From: Torreya grandis
Taxonomy: Eukaryota > Streptophyta > Pinopsida > Cupressales > Taxaceae
Direction of reading: 5' to 3'
Assembly (NCBI GenBank): GCA_037957365.1
Contig: JARHVA010004229.1
Location: forward strand, 891,001-955,000
Length of the DNA stretch: 64,000 nt
Each line of letters opens with the position of its first letter. The first letter of the stretch is position 1. This document shows positions 12,040 through 23,745 of the stretch, in pieces. A program made the translations under genes and the position numbers. A model generated the notes under the pieces. The model searched no databases, was not told the origin of the DNA, and was given only the letters and a program-made list of their open reading frames with translations.

Positions 12040-13973
12040 CATCCTTATTATGTTTTGGAATACATATTATAATTTTTAAAAACTTTTAACACAAAAGATA
12101 TTGTTTTCCCCTACATCTGATTTATTTCTCCACCATAAAGCACGTAGAAGCACCAATATACACACTATCTTATTTATAGTTTTTAGATTAATATTTATAC
12201 TAAATAATAAAATTATTAATATTTTAAACTCATTTCAAATTTCCCTACTAATCAAAAAATTCCTACTTAACTCCAACATGAATTTGTTTAGGAATAAAAG
12301 CTACAAAAGATCTAGTTACTTGCCTTTTTCTCATGCTAATAAAATTAGATTCTTCCTTGAAATAGGACTATCTTATTATAGTGATGCCCCCAAATTTATC
12401 ATTTTCCTCACAAAATTTGGAATTATTAAGACCATATATGAGTGCCTTCACTTCTCCCTTTTTGGTTTTTTGATATTCCTATTTACTCTCTTACACTATT
12501 TCCTCTTTGAAATTATCATCTTCCAAAAATGTTCCAAATGTCCTCTAACATGAGATAACATATCTTAATTTCTTACCCCCTAATTCTTATTCCCTATTAA
12601 TGACACATGTCCACTTGTATTTATATATTTTATTACCAACTAAAATATTATTCATGGAGGTTTCAGTCATTTTTTTTAATATAAAATGATCATAGAGGGT
12701 TTACAAGTTATTACTTCTTACACTAAGTTAATATTACCTCCATATATTGTACTATTCCCCATACTATGTTTTGTAAATTTTTATCACATATTCTTCTCAA
12801 ATATTACTCATGTCAAAATTATAAAATCAACTTTTGAAAAAGCTTACCTCTCATGTTCTTTATAATGTACCTCCAAAAAAACTCATCCCACTTGGCCCAT
12901 GTGCACATAAATAAAAGATTCATCATCATATGGGTAGGCTTATGGGTAAAATAGAGACAAATAAAATAAGGTTTTCGTGTCAACCAAAAGGTTAAAAAGG
13001 TGGTTGAATGGACAAAGTTAAATTTCCACGAATGGGTTGTGTTTGTGGGTGAACCAAACCTCACACCAAGGTTGGTTAAACCTCATACAGGGTTAATTAT
13101 TCTTAAATTTATTAATTACAACATGGTTAGACACCAATTTCACATAGAATATTTTTATTTCATCTAATATTCCAAACTAATGACATGGAGGGGTCATTTA
13201 ATTATTTTCTCTACAAGGGTTATTTTAAATCATAAGGGAAGGTTTAAATCTTACAAAATAATAATGTAATAAACCCATTAATTCTCTAGTAGAAGCCTAA
13301 GCTTATAGATGAAATCCATTATATGAAAATTGTAAATAAATCAAATAATTCTAATCACAACCTAACAATATTAGTCTATGATTATTCTAAGATACTATAA
13401 ATTACCATAGTTTGTTGGATACATTAGTCAAATTAATTATAAGGTGAAATAAACAATAACATATAATAAAAAAACACACACAAATAAAGAATCACATAAT
13501 GAAAACTATCTCTAACACCAAAACTAAATAACCAATTAATGTGTGCGTGATATGTTCCCAAGTTGTTAGGTATATTCCCTTGTGTACATATACAAGAATC
13601 TCTCCAATGATAATTTGCCTCTTCTTATTCCTTAGATCTGAGGTTTTACTTGTGTTCATCTCAATCAAGCAAAATAATAGTTAGTCTGACCTTAGACTCA
13701 AATATCAACAAGACTAAGAATATACAATTATCAAATAAATTGATGTAATGTAATATGATAGTAACTAAAATCAAATAGATACAAGTTTAAAAAATAAAAT
13801 AAAATAATATATTCTAATGTAATCAATATTCCCTCTGGCATACTATAATCAACTATCAATCTAAGGAGCATACATCTAGGTATTATAACCAAAATTAAAT
13901 AATAGCCAATAAATAGTTAGATTCATTATCTTAGTATTAATGTAGTTTGATAAGGGTAAAACTTGATGTAACA

Positions 13974-16900
13974 TCATCCACCTAAACTAGATCATATTCC
14001 CAATGAATTCACTTTCAAATAAACTCACATTCATTAATCTATAAAAAAATAAATGTGGGAATATCTTATTAATAAAATCTTCATAGTTTTCCTAAGTAAT
14101 ACTATCTTTGTAATAGTGGTCCCACAATACCTGGTATTGATATACCTCTCAATTTTGAAATTAAGTTCACATGAGTTAAGTACTATTATTGGTCGAATGG
14201 ATACCACCCCAAGTTAATAACATAAATTCATTCATATATCAAAAATTATAAGGATCAACTACATCGTATCTAAGTTGTGTTAAATGAAATGACTTTATTT
14301 TCTTACTTTTATACATATTTGTTTACAAAAATGTACATTCTTAGCAATATTCTCGTTGATTCTAGCCTAAAAAATACTAGAGATCACTAAAAATACAAAA
14401 ATTGACTATTGAAAGTATCACAGTTATGTACATATCTCTTTCTTAGAGAGTATTTTTCCTTCATCCCCAAATAAAAATGTCAAGAACTAACAAAGGGTGA
14501 TATTAACAAATAAATACTTACACTACTCAAAATATCTCCTGATAATTATGAAGATGAATAATAAATCAAAATAATACCTTTCTAATGAACAAAACTTATT
14601 AACTACTAAGTCAATATGAGACTAACTAATATCCAACCCCATCTCTTTGTACTCATATTATTAATCCATAAATCATCCCTTTAGTCCTTGCAAACTAATG
14701 CTCTCCAAGACCTAATGATCTACAAAAAGTGTACAAAATTGATAACACAACATATAATAATAATAATCCCCAAGTAGTTAAAAAATGGATTGCACAAGGA
14801 TTTTTACCAAAATTTTCTAAAATAAGTACACAAGGTTTAATTTATCACCCAAACATTCTAAAATTGCATTAATATTCTACCAAACATACCAAACTAGTAT
14901 CCAATATCTCAACTTAGCTCATCTCCATTTTATCATACCTAGGAGAAAATAATGCTACAATTATCATAACAAGTAAGGTTGTGGATCACATTATCCATTC
15001 TACCTTAATAAAAATAACATGCAAGATAATGCCTCCATACATACTCAATAAGTTATAAAAAAAAATTTAGCTTATATCATCTTCTTATATTGTCTAAATT
15101 TTCTCCACCTACTACTCGTATAATCACACAAGGTGAAGGGTACACAAAAATACTCATAAAAACATCACATTAACTAATATCAAATCATTACAAATCCAAT
15201 CAAGGAGTAAATAAATTAGCCAACCAACCTAGCTCAATCCATAAAGAGGCACAAAAATAAAGTTACACAATCCAACATAATCGAAAGAGAAAAATATTAA
15301 AAGATGGCTAAGTATAATGATTTAATCTAAAACTAAACCTAAGAAGAAAAGTAAGATATCTATCAAACTAAAATTCTCAAAGTAATAAATAACCAAACAA
15401 CCTTGAAATCCATGAAAAGGATAATCATAAAGGTAAATTTATAATAAACTCAAAGAAATTAATTAAGAATCAAAATAAACTCAACATTCACCACTTCACA
15501 TGGTAAAAGTTCACAATTTTAGATGCAATTATACTAAAACATATGGCTCTAGAAGACAACAAATGAAGAGCATGGAGCTAGCATTTGATCAAAAAATCTC
15601 CTTATGTGGTATGAATAAATCACCACAACCCATGTATTCATAACCACTGCATACTTAACAAACCTATAATTGGTAAATATAACAATGTATTTTCCATAAT
15701 ATAAGTAAAAACATGGAGTCATCAATCCATTCCATTTATACAACTCCCTTATTCAGAAATAAGCAAAAGATACCATCTTGCAAAGGTTAGTGAATGTTTC
15801 CATAATAATTTAAAAAAAATAAAACTCTAATCAAAGTATCATTTAATCAATCTTATAGTTATGTGAATTCATAATTGGACATATAATCATATCACTAGAT
15901 GGTAAGAGAGTCATAATTCATATTTAAGCTAAATAAGTGCTAAACATATCCTTTTTCAACCAAGGGAACATATGGAATAATAATATATGAAGAGGCTTCC
16001 AACATACAAACAATTATTATCAAGTCAAAACACAACTCTTTAATATAAGGAATTTTTCATCATTCATCCCCTAGGATTAATGTTATAAATGTACAAAATT
16101 TCATATACAATGCACACTTATTTGGGTGATAAGCATCTTATCCAAGTAAAACTTTGATTAATCAAAACACAAGTTGCCTTAGTGACATGTTTATAAAGCA
16201 ACAAGGCCTAATCCTCACCAAGGTAATCATTTTGACTGATCAAAAGGTTCTATAAATATTACTCATAACCTAATGACCTATGTTAGATACTCATATTCCC
16301 AATACAATATATAAAATCATGTTAAAAATAGCTGGTAAAACTAGTAATTAAATGAAATATAGGAAGTTATTGGTTTTCTTAAGGGCATTACCTTAAAACC
16401 TTAAATCAAAAAGGACCTTCAAATAATATCCAACATTCCATGTCTCAAGTTTCATATCCAATAATTTTCACTAGAATTTAGTCCCTATAGATTAAATATT
16501 GAACTCACATGTTCATGATATTTAAGGCAAATCGTATAATCAATTGATTCCAACATTTTGAAGCATAAATCAAAATATCATATTATAAGTCAATATGAAA
16601 ATGGTACTTATAGATGAATATGTAAATTCACATCTATAAAATGCATCCTATTATGTAAATAAGTTCTCAATAATCAAAACTATGTAATCCCTACACTATT
16701 ATTCATATCCATTCTATAGGTTACTCCGAATTTCACAATCCAATCAATGTGTGGTAAGATTTATTAAAAAAATCATTACAAACCTTGATATTGAATTAAA
16801 ATGGTATATCATATCATTAGACAACACATGCATGTACTATTCAAAAAGGATTACTTTGACCATATTTAAGAAAAGGGTTACCTAAAATGGTCAACACTGT

Positions 16901-17496
16901 CCATGATTGGGAAAACAAAAATTGGTGTCATTCAAACAAAGGTATGTGTAACAATGAGTACACATAACTACAGTTACCACTACCTCCATATTTGAAAGAG
17001 ACTTGTCTTATATCAATGTTGTTATGAGTACATTTATCTAATAAGTTCTCTATATTCAATAAGGTATACTATATGCTTATAGTGATGATGAAAACAAATT
17101 ATTTTTCTCTAAATATTTTATTAACAAGGTCAAATTTGAACCCTCAATAGTTCAACAATTAGATAATATTCAAATTGTTAATTACAATAAAATATAATCA
17201 AGACCTTTACGGTTGGTTATCTATATACAAAATAGATGTACCATCTTTGGTTATCAACTAAACATGCTATAAGGAAATAATTCTCTAAATTCATTAATTT
17301 TTTTTGAGTTGATGAACACATATACTTGGTGTCACTTGTCTTAGTGACCATCATATTCCTATCCAATCTATGATTTATCTCATCCAGTGTTTATTTAACA
17401 ATATACATCAAGAAATTGTGAATGATTGCATTATGCGAAGTGTCTTACCTATAGCTGTAATACCACATGTTGAAATTTAACTCCTCTTAAAATAAA

Positions 17497-17537
<41 letters not shown>

Positions 17538-17570
17538 TAATTTATATTATCAGAGTTTATTATACAAGAC

Positions 17571-17616
<46 letters not shown>

Positions 17617-17649
17617 GTCTTGTATAATAAACTCTGATAATATAAATTA

Positions 17650-17683
<34 letters not shown>

Positions 17684-18174
17684 TAATTTATATTATCAGA
17701 GTTTATTATACAAGACATTATATGAGTTTAATACAAAAATTAGTTAGGTCTTCATTTATTATGTTGGAAATATAAAAACACAACCTCATAACATAAACAT
17801 GGTTATGTTAGATACCATCTATAGAATACTAATACCATATATGTCTATATTATGTATGATTCAACTCATATAAATATACTATTATGACCAAGTTTGTCCA
17901 TAGACAATAAAACTATTGAAATGAGATTGAATACATTATAACATCCACTACTATAAAAAATACAACTAAAATAATTTAGAATTTATTTGAATATATATAT
18001 GGGTTAGAAACTATCTTAACATATATATCTGAGAGATAAATGAATCACATGAACATAATTTGGTATCAGTTGTAGTTGTGAATAGGGAAAGCATTATCTA
18101 AGCACTTTTCCTCCAACCAAGGACCATGGTAGTCCTTTGCACACATCCAAACTAGGGATTGATCCTTCCCTTCA
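13974..18174. other. 4.2 kb non-coding core between repeat copies A and B
   Basis: If A and B are LTRs, this is the internal region. No gag, protease, RT, integrase or RNase H motif could be found on either strand. Open stretches are short (64 codons at 15549-15743 and 18066-18260, both minus strand) and show no domain. No clear primer-binding site abuts either repeat. It would fit a large coding-free element of the LARD type. The fold-back TA structure at 17499-17722 lies inside it. Confidence 0.45.
17499..17722. repeat. Fold-back array: three alternating inverted copies of a ~41-bp unit separated by (TA)n
   Basis: A unit containing TTATATTATCAGAGTTTATT and ending CAAGACATTATA appears forward at 17535-17575, inverted at 17613-17652 and forward again at 17681-17722, by eye with essentially no mismatches. 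TA runs fill 17499-17535, about 17573-17613 and 17653-17680. Units one and two form a long perfect hairpin with a TA loop, and units two and three form a second, mutually exclusive hairpin. This near identity contrasts with the decay around it, so the structure is recent or conversion-maintained, or is an assembly artefact at a TA tract. Confidence 0.9.
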
Positions 18175-18611
18175 TGAGGGAGTAAATGAATGTAGACATA
18201 ACATTCAGAACCAAGATGGGAACATGTATAATGTGTACAATTAAATAATACATGAATCAATCTATGTCAATAACATATATAAATAAAGTATAATATAACA
18301 TTAACTACATGCAACACCTAAGCAAACATGTAAAGTAGAAAGTATAGTGGAAGGATAATGTATAAAACTATAACATTACTTACACAAGATTCAATAAAGT
18401 AAGTAGATGGACATATAGGTGGTTAGTTTATATATCATCCTAGGTCTAATCCATATGAATGAATCTCTCTACTATACACTAGTAGTCAAAATTTATTTCA
18501 ATCTCACCTAGAGAAGAACCTCTCATTAGATAAATGACCATAATGTTAAAACTCTGGTTTTACGTAGATCACTCATAAATAAATATCTACTATCCAATAT
18601 TAGGCAATAAA

Positions 18612-18623
18612 TTAGTTCAATAT
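18612..18623. repeat. Target site duplication, left copy, of the LINE-like insertion
   Basis: TTAGTTCAATAT, identical to 20317-20328. The length and perfect identity fit target-primed reverse transcription. Confidence 0.85.
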
Positions 18624-20316
18624 GAATCATGAAAGCAACCACATCCCATTACACATCACCAAGTCCATTCAAAATGAATCCATCATGTCCTAGGGCATGG
18701 AAATGTTGGTTACACATGTGAATTTCACGTCCTCTTTATCTTGTTTCAAAAATCATGTGAAATCATGATGGATTTGCATGGGAGTTTAATGATTTGAAAC
18801 AGGTGAAATAAATTTCATTAATCCCTAGTATTTTTTTAGAAACATACTTAAAAAGTAAAAGATGGACTTTTGTCACCATTTAAACAATATATTCTCACTA
18901 AAAAACAAAATGGGGGTAGATAGAGATAGGCTCAATATATTATCATGCACGGAGGTTTTCACTGATAATAAGGTATGGTAGAAATTGTATAAGGAATATA
19001 TAACATAATACATGTAATGGATAATAATTCACAATACATACCTTGATAAGGATTTTGTTGTAACTTGGAATAAAAGAATGGTGAAAATTTTAGGTCTTAG
19101 AATCAACGTCACTAAGGAGATAATATGAGGGGTAACTAGGATGTCATGTGAAGGTTATAAGGAATTCAATGCCTAATATATGAATATGTAGACTTTTTAG
19201 ATATTTTTTAGAATTAATGATGCACTAAAAACAAATAAAAAGGTTTTTATGTGAATGGACCTCTTGAGGTAATGGTCAGAGGTGTGCCTTTCGATCAGGA
19301 ATAGAAGATAAATTTACTCTTAATTTTTTGCACCATTTTTTGCTTCTAAATCATTTCCAAGGATTTAAAACCAATTTTATATATTACTTGTTAAACTCAT
19401 TATAAAGTGAATACCTTGATTTTCAAATTAATGAATCAAACACCACCATCCACTAAGGGATTATCTTTCTGCTTGTCAAACATAGTGAGACATTGCATGG
19501 GAAAGAAGTTTTGCAAGGAGGGTATTTTATGGACTCACCCAAATAAGATGTAACCATGGATTTTCATAGCCTCCTCCCAGCCCTTCTCCTATAATCCTTA
19601 ATTATACTCACATGGGATCTTCCCCTCCAGATAATTGTACAAATCTAAACCAATTGTTTTTGAAGAGGAAGATGTAACAACATATTTTGAGAAAGGCAAG
19701 GCCTTCATGTTTGAATCGGTCAAGAAAAGTATCAAATAACTGAAGGAATTTAATGGTAAACTTCATGAAGTAGGTTTAAGCCTGGCCAATTTGATGAAGT
19801 AATGGAATTAAATTAACAAAGAATCTATAAAAATGTTATAGAATTTTGCTCAGCTAAATGAGTTAGAGGTTCCCCCTTGTAAAAATAATGATGAAAATAT
19901 GGAGGTTAATTTCACTCCAAAACTCTCATCCAAACCCCTCACTATGAACAACCCCCTTAAGAATATATCAAAGGAGACTCAAAATAAGTTGAGGTTTATT
20001 CTACTAAAGGATATCACTGAAGGCCTAAATAACAGGACTCAAGTAAATATAAATAGGAATAGGTTGGAGGATAAGGTAGAGGATAAAGACCCTATAAGGA
20101 ACTAATGGAGGACACTACCCTCCTGGAGTAATTTCTCTTTTTTATTTATTACTATTTTAATTTTTTTACTAAAATTTTTCTATTTGTTTTTATTTTGGCT
20201 ATGTTATGTATTTAAGCCCTTGGGATTTTATCTATTATAATTTGATACTAGTTTAACTTCATGTTGTAGGATCCTTGTAAAACTTTGTTTTTTAACTAAT
20301 TAATTTTAAAAATATT
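18624..20316 (+). mobile_element. LINE-like retroposon, ~1.69 kb, with 12-bp target duplication
   Basis: The insertion is bounded by perfect 12-bp direct repeats TTAGTTCAATAT (18612-18623 and 20317-20328). The unoccupied version of this site is visible in repeat copy A at about 7383, where a related TTAGTTCAATATCA runs on directly. The 3' end is A-rich (TTTTAAAAAT) and preceded by TTGTAAAACTTTG, as in poly(A)-tailed plant LINE 3' ends. A second copy on the minus strand (48403-50059) has nearly the same length and a related 5' region (both contain AATCCATCATGTC near the start), so this may be a short full-length non-autonomous form, not a random 5' truncation. No reverse transcriptase motif is present. 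Confidence 0.75.
19640..20105 (+). pseudogene. Reading-frame remnant of the LINE-like retroposon (coiled-coil-like protein)
   Basis: One frame runs from about 19640 to the stop at 20103-20105. It reads EEEDVTTYFEKGKAF, then GLSLANLMK, then ESIKML, then QLNELEVPPC, then a lysine- and asparagine-rich tail. Four internal stops (TAA, TAA, TAA, TAG) each fall where a CAA or CAG glutamine codon would fit the helical pattern. The minus-strand copy at 48820-49232 shows the same kind of segment (GLVKLIQD...NELHQELDAI). It has heptad-like character and could be an ORF1-type RNA-binding chaperone. I do not recognise a named domain. Confidence 0.5.
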
Positions 20317-20328
20317 TTAGTTCAATAT
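20317..20328. repeat. Target site duplication, right copy, of the LINE-like insertion
   Basis: TTAGTTCAATAT directly after the A-rich tail; it is followed by CATCTGGAGAGA, which continues the repeat copy B sequence. Confidence 0.85.
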
Positions 20329-23300
20329 CATCTGGAGAGAAACCTCTTATAAAATAAATGATCACAATATGAAAACTCTAGTTTCACATAGTTCACACAT
20401 AAATAAATATCTACTATCTAATAGTATTCAATAAATTAGTTCAATTTAATCTAGAGAAAAAAAATCTCATTATATAAATCGTCATAATGTGACAATTTTG
20501 CTTTCACATAGGTTACACATATAATAAATCACAAATCATCTATTGACACCCAAATGTAGTAAAATATTATTTTAAATGATCTATAAAAATCAAAACCAAA
20601 GTCATTAATACTTCAAATTGAGTTTTTACAATCATGAAGGTAAGAAAAAATTGAATATGCCACTACCATAAACATAACAATGCTTTATAGTTCGAGAACT
20701 TAGTTTTGAAGGAATTTTTTTAACATATTTTAATATAAATTTCCTTATTTATATTATCAATTAATATATAAATAAATATATAATTATATATAATATAATA
20801 TAAAATTATTATATCCATAACATACATTGGATTCAAATAAATTACATGTTATGTTTGGATTTACTACTGCCATAGTTTATGCATAGTTCCTTCCTTAAGG
20901 AAACACCCATATTATAAGCCTTAAGGACAATTTCATACCTTATATGATTAATTTAATAATATTTTATTTTAATTACATTTACAAATCCATTACTATTTGA
21001 AGAGATTATGGATTATCAATATATATTAGAATATGTTGTCCATAACATACTTTTTGATTAAAATAGGTCATAAGTGAAATCTATGTTTTCTTTTGCCATA
21101 GTTTGTGTTTGATTATTATTTTAAGTAAACACATATAACAAATAAACACATACCATTAATATATGATTGTATTATATTTTAAATTCTTATACTCCAAGTA
21201 GGAATTTGTCTCATATTGGTTTATCTTAGAACAAAACCACTTATCAGGTATGCAAGTTTATTGTTAGTATGAAATACTTACACCTAGTATATTTTTATAT
21301 TAAATATTATAAAATTTATTATAATTCCATTTTTAAAGTCAAATCTTAGTGGATTATTTTATACTAATTCCATCCATTAATAATTAAGTTCCAACTAGCC
21401 AGTGTGATGTTGTACACTACCACTAATATTACATAAAGAGCTAGTTTAGGAATACCATGTAAGATCTAGCTTAGGTAGTCAAAAAACACCTAACTAAGTA
21501 TGATAAAACAAATATATATCTATAATAATTTAACAAACTTATTTATTCATTATATCCATTCTATGCTCATGAGATAAGTTAATTCTACCAAAATAACCAT
21601 TTCTAGCTATACAAGTTGATTAGTATTTTTACTCAACATTCCTCTCCATACATATAATAGATAAAAAATATTATAATAATTTTATTAAATCATAATAAAT
21701 ATAAAAATAGTTTTATATTCATCTGTCTATTGTTGTTTTATAGTCACTACTATTTGTGGATGATCACTTAATTCATCACTAGCTCCTACTAGTTCTAAGA
21801 ATTGTAATTGTTTCCTTAATTAAGTTTCATGGATGAAACCATCTATATTTAGTTTTTTATTACATAATTATAATTTTTTCAAATAAATAGTAATTTTTTA
21901 AAAAAATGTTTAGCACAAAAAAGGATTTTTTCCATTTTATGTGGTTTATTTCTCTACCATAAAGAACATATAAGCACCAATATGCACTGTATCTTATTTA
22001 TCATTTTTATCTTATTATTTATATTAGTTAATAAAACAATTAAAATTTTAAAATGATTCCCAATTTACATACTAATTATTACATTACTATTTAATTATAA
22101 CCCAAATTTGTTTAGGAATAAAATCTATAAAAGATCTAGTTACATGCTTTTTTCCCCTCATAATAAACTTAGATTCTTACCTAAAATAAGACAATATTTT
22201 TGTAGTGTTGCCCCCAGATTCATCCTTATCTTCACAAATTTTGGAATTATGAGTATCAATTCCTTTTTTTCTCCCTTATATTATTCCTTAGCTTCCTCTT
22301 CACTATCTTTCACTTTATCCTATTACAAAAATATACAATACCTTCTCTAACATGAGATATCATATTTTAATTTCATTCCTAACTCCTTATTTTCCTCCCT
22401 TAATGCCACCCTTCCACTTTTATTTATATATTTTATTACCAATTTAAATATTAGTGATGGAGGGTGCACTTAATTTTTATTTGAATACATAATTAATCAT
22501 AGAGGGTATACAAATTACTATTTCCTCCACTAAGTTACTATTACCTCCATTTAGTTTACTATCTCCCCAACTAAGTTTTGTATTTGTCTCCCACCTATTC
22601 TCTTCAAATGTGCCTCAAGTTATAATTAAACAATCATGTATTGCATAAGCTTACCTACCTTATCACTCAAAAAATAACCCCAATAAAATTCACCCAACTT
22701 GGCCCATATGCACATAATTAAAATATTACTCATGACATGGTTAGGATTATGGGTCAAAAAGAGACCAATAAAATAAGATTTGCATACCATCCACAATGTG
22801 AAAAATGTGGTTGAGTGGATAAATTTGAATCTACAACCATGGTTTGGGTTTTTGGGTCAACACAACCTCACTCTAATGTTGGTTAAACCTTATTCATGGT
22901 TAATTATTCATAAATTTGTTTATTGCAATATGGTTGACAAATACTTTCATGTAAAGCATTTTTTATTTCATCTAATATTACATATTAATTACATGGAAGA
23001 ACCATTTAATTATTTTATCTAGGAGGGTTTTTTAAAATCATAAGGAACATCTTAAATCCTTCAAAATTAATTAATTCAATAAAATATTTAATTCCATAGC
23101 ATGAACATATGCTTATTTATCAAATTCATTTTATGAAAATTGTAACTAAATCAACCAATCATAATCACAACCTAACAATATTAGTCCATGATTATTCTAA
23201 GCTACTATAAATTTCCATGGTTTGTTGGCTACATTACAAAACTAAATTATAAGTTGCAATAAAAAATAGCCTACAAGAAAAATATCACACAAAAATAAAG

Positions 23301-23745
23301 AATCACATAATGAAAAATGTCTCTAACATAAGGACTAAATATGCAATTGTGTGCACGTAACATGTTCCCAAGTTATTTGTTTGGTTCCCTTTGTAGACAT
23401 ATACAATCCTCTCTCTAATTTTAATCATCCTCTTATTATTATTTGAGAGTTAAAATTTTTCTTGCATTCATCTTAGTCAAATAAAATAGTGGTTAGTTTA
23501 AGCTTAGGACCAAATATGAACAATATTAAGATTTTGTAATTATTAAATAAATTGATGTAACATAATCTAACAACAACTGAAATCAAATATGTACATATTT
23601 CAAAAATAAATCAATATAATATATTCCATTGTAATTAAGATTCCCTCTATTAGTATTAGAATCAACTATTAATAATAACCAATCAATAGTTAGATTGATT
23701 ATCTTAGTATTAATGTATTTTACTAAAGGTGAAATTAGATGTAAT

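Larger units (their letters stand above)
7066..13973 (-). repeat. Left copy (A) of a ~3.89 kb direct repeat, candidate 3' LTR of a minus-strand element
   Basis: This block is homologous end to end with 18175-23745 in the same orientation. Shared landmarks include AACATTCA...AACCAAGATGGGA near the start, GTAGGAATTTGTCTCATA (8360 here, 21200 in the other copy), AGTGTGATG...TACAC (8560/21400), and TTAGTATTAATGTA near the end. Without the insertion at 8671-11690 it is about 3,888 bp, against about 3,866 bp for the other copy. Plus-strand ends are TGAGGGAG and GATGTAACA, so both orientations give TG...CA. A purine-rich GGTGGATGA (minus strand) lies just outside the 13973 end and looks like a polypurine tract, which favours a minus-strand element. 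No convincing target duplication was found, so the LTR reading is an inference; the paired repeat itself is directly visible. Confidence 0.6.
18175..23745 (-). repeat. Right copy (B) of the ~3.87 kb direct repeat, candidate 5' LTR of a minus-strand element
   Basis: Partner of 7066-13973. It starts TGAGGGAG and ends GATGTAATG, where copy A has GATGTAACA. It is interrupted by the LINE-like insertion at 18624-20316 and lacks the 3 kb insertion of copy A. Its right end directly abuts the 88-bp satellite array. The many mismatches and small indels against copy A show that the two separated long ago. An 80-codon open stretch at 22108-22350 (plus) keeps the same frame as part of the 150-codon stretch at 12101-12553 in copy A, but has no known domain. 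Confidence 0.6.

Noticed and set aside
15549..15743. 64-codon minus-strand open frame in the core between the large repeats
   Set aside because: Single short frame of AT-rich composition with no domain or supporting signals.
18061..18070. TGGTATCAGT on the plus strand, resembling a tRNA-Met primer-binding site
   Set aside because: It lies about 114 bp left of repeat copy B, not right after a supported LTR end, and only nine bases match. The favoured orientation of the large repeat pair is the minus strand. Treated as chance, though an unpaired LTR ending near 18055 cannot be excluded.
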